Assembly (NCBI RefSeq): GCF_029227915.1
Contig: NC_079888.1
Span: 22,176,001-22,240,000 of the forward strand
Origin: Hydractinia symbiolongicarpus
Taxonomy: Eukaryota > Cnidaria > Hydrozoa > Anthoathecata > Hydractiniidae
DNA: 64,000 bases
Direction: 5' to 3'
Below the pieces are notes generated by a model, which was not told the origin of the DNA, made no database searches, and saw only the letters and a list, made by a program, of their open reading frames with translations. Shown here one piece after another: positions 62,802 to 64,000 of the stretch (position 1 is the first letter of the stretch; each line of letters begins with the position of its first letter). The position numbers were made by a program, and so were the translations under genes.

Positions 62802-64000
62802 GGAAATGAGTTTACTCCCTGGGTACTTTCTTTGTATACTTTTAACTATACGGGACAAGCCCGGGATTAACGGGAAATCGCGGGTTTACGTTTGCCGGCG
62901 ATTAAACTTCTTTTATTCAGCGTCTCATCAAAAATGAAAACATTTTTAAAAACTACAAGTCTCATGCGTTTTAGTGGTGAAAAAATAATTTAAAAAATCG
63001 TTCGGGAAATGAGTTTACTCCCTGGGTACTTTCTTTGTATACTTTTGACTATACGGGCCGAGTCCGGGATTTACGGGAAATCGCGGATTTTCGTTTGCCG
63101 GCGATTAAACTTCTTTTATTCAGCGTCCCATCAAATATGAAAATATTTTTGAAAACTACAAGTCTCATGCGTTTTAGTGGTGAAAAAGTAATTTAAAAAA
63201 TCCTTCGGGAAATGAGTTTACTCCCTGGGTACTTTCTTTGTATACTTTTAACTATACGGGACAAGATCGGGATTTACGAGAAATCGCGGGTTTACGTTTG
63301 CCGGCGATTAAACTTCTTTTATTCAGCGTCTCATCAAAAATGAAAACATTTTTAAAAACTACAAGTCTCATGCGTTTTAGTGGTGAAAAAATAATTTAAA
63401 AAATCGTTCGGGAAATGAGTTTACTCCCTGGGTACTTTCTTTGTATACTTTTGACTATACGGGCCGAGTCCGGGATTTACGGCAAATCGCGGATTTTCGT
63501 TTGTCGGCGATTAAACTTCTTTTATTCAGCGTCCCATCAAATATGAAAATATTTTTGAAAACTACAAGTCTCATGCGTTTTAGTGGTGAAAAAGTAATTT
63601 AAAAAATCCTTCGGGAAATGAGTTTACTCCCTGGGTACTTTCTTTGTATACTTTTAACTATACGGGACAAGCCCGGGATTTACGGGAAATCGTGGGTTTA
63701 CGTTTGTCGGCGATGAAACTTCTTTTATTCAGCGTCTCATCAAAAATGAAAACATTTTTAAAAACTACAAGTCTCATGCGTTTTAGTGGTGAAAAAATAA
63801 TTTAAAAAATCGTTCGGGAAATGAGATTACTCCCTGGGTACTTTCTTTGTATACTTTTGACTATACGGGCCGAGTCGATTTACGGGAAATCGCGGATTTT
63901 CGTTTGCCGGCGATTAAACTTCTTTTATTCAGCGTCCCATCAAATATGAAAATATTTTTGAAAACTACAAGTCTCATGCGTTTAGTGGTAAAAAAATAAT
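62802..64000 (+). repeat. H-B dimer train (406 bp period), runs off the window
   Basis: H 62802-63004, B 63005-63207, H 63208-63410, B 63411-63613, H 63614-63816, B 63817 to the end. H monomers carry CTTTTAAC, GGGACAAG and GGGTTTACG. The B monomers at 63005 and 63411 have the A-type end with AAAGTAATTTAAAAAATCCTTC. Similar H-B alternation occurs near 39.3-40.7 and 51.3-52.7 kb. The last monomer is cut by the window and carries a private 3-base loss (GAGTCGATTTAC for GAGTCCGGGATTTAC). Confidence 0.75.

Larger units (their letters stand above)
1..64000 (+). repeat. Satellite DNA array, ~203 bp monomer, head-to-tail
   Basis: The motif GGAAATGAGTTTACTCCC returns every 202-204 bp over the whole window (for example at 407, 609, 10533, 10736, 27153, 27355, 63005, 63208). 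All monomers I followed have the same orientation and abut without spacers, giving about 316 copies. Both edges are internal to the array. The length and homogeneity are known properties of eukaryotic satellite DNA in heterochromatin; bacterial arrays of this size and kind are not known to me. I do not recognise the family. The strand is arbitrary, taken as the one on which the monomer begins GGAAATGAG. No gene, RNA gene or transposon interrupts the array, so no stretch needs separate description as a gene-free gap. Confidence 0.98.

Noticed and set aside
1-64000. CRISPR-like array
   Set aside because: There are direct repeats but no unique spacers: the whole 203 bp unit is repeated and the units abut.
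1-64000. Embedded transposon, LTR or target-site duplication
   Set aside because: Spacing stays at 201-205 bp per monomer everywhere I checked, and offsets change only by whole monomers or single bases, so there is no room for an insertion.

Overview
The window is one uninterrupted head-to-tail satellite DNA array. A monomer of about 203 bp (202-204 bp in most copies) repeats from base 1 to base 64000, roughly 316 times as judged from spacing. Every monomer I followed lies in the same orientation. I found no unique sequence, gene, RNA gene, transposon, simple-sequence tract or inversion, and both window ends lie inside monomers, so the array continues on both sides. The consensus monomer is about 38% G+C. 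It has a CpG-rich central part (about positions 48-104) and an AT-rich 3' part with A-tracts. Such an array points to a eukaryotic heterochromatic block (centromeric, pericentromeric or subtelomeric). I do not recognise the family and cannot name the organism. The high CpG content of the consensus (12 CpG, about 1.65 times expectation) argues weakly for a genome or locus without long-term CpG methylation decay.

Monomers fall into recurring sequence classes. I call them A (consensus), A* (TCTTATGCG and AGTGTTGAA ends), B (GCGTCCCATCAAATATG, AGTGGTAAAAAAATAATAT), C (ATTTAGGGAAATCGCAGG, AAACTGC), J (TATACGTGCC), K (ACGGTAAATCG, with or without GGCAATT), JK (both), D (CTCACAGGG, CATTGGAC, TTTTCCGGCG), E (CCCCGGATTTACGGGAAAACG), F (GTACACTTTTGAC), G (CAAGCCGGG, one C lost), L (CTCACGGTTTT), H (CTTTTAAC, GGGTTTACG) and I (CCGAGTCCAGG, GAAATCGCAGG). 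The classes are not shuffled at random: runs such as B-A*-C-J/JK, E-L-G-D and H-B recur as modules.

Layout. 1-8709: two related ~4.6 kb stretches, including an 11-monomer block repeated 4658 bp downstream. 8710-12560: G-D-B-A-K-F modules; class F first appears here. 12561-18440: a 7-monomer block at both ends, with an 811 bp tetramer duplicated in the middle. 18441-26341: two further copies of the block at 7900, separated by a duplicated E-L-G-D tetramer. 26342-32829: a near-identical tandem pair of 3244 bp, 16 monomers each. 30802-44374 and 44375 to about 56270: a tandem duplication of about 13.6 kb whose second copy lacks eight monomers in four separate losses. 56270-64000: a mosaic rich in H, B, I and C monomers, with a third copy of the 36.07-38.9 kb part and an H-B dimer train at the right edge.

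The array reads as a record of repeated unequal exchange. Almost all gains and losses are whole monomers, and chimeric monomers mark several exchange points. Weak open frames run through the monomer on both strands, but they follow the 203 bp period, mostly lack an ATG start and are broken by class-specific indels, so I annotate no protein-coding gene.
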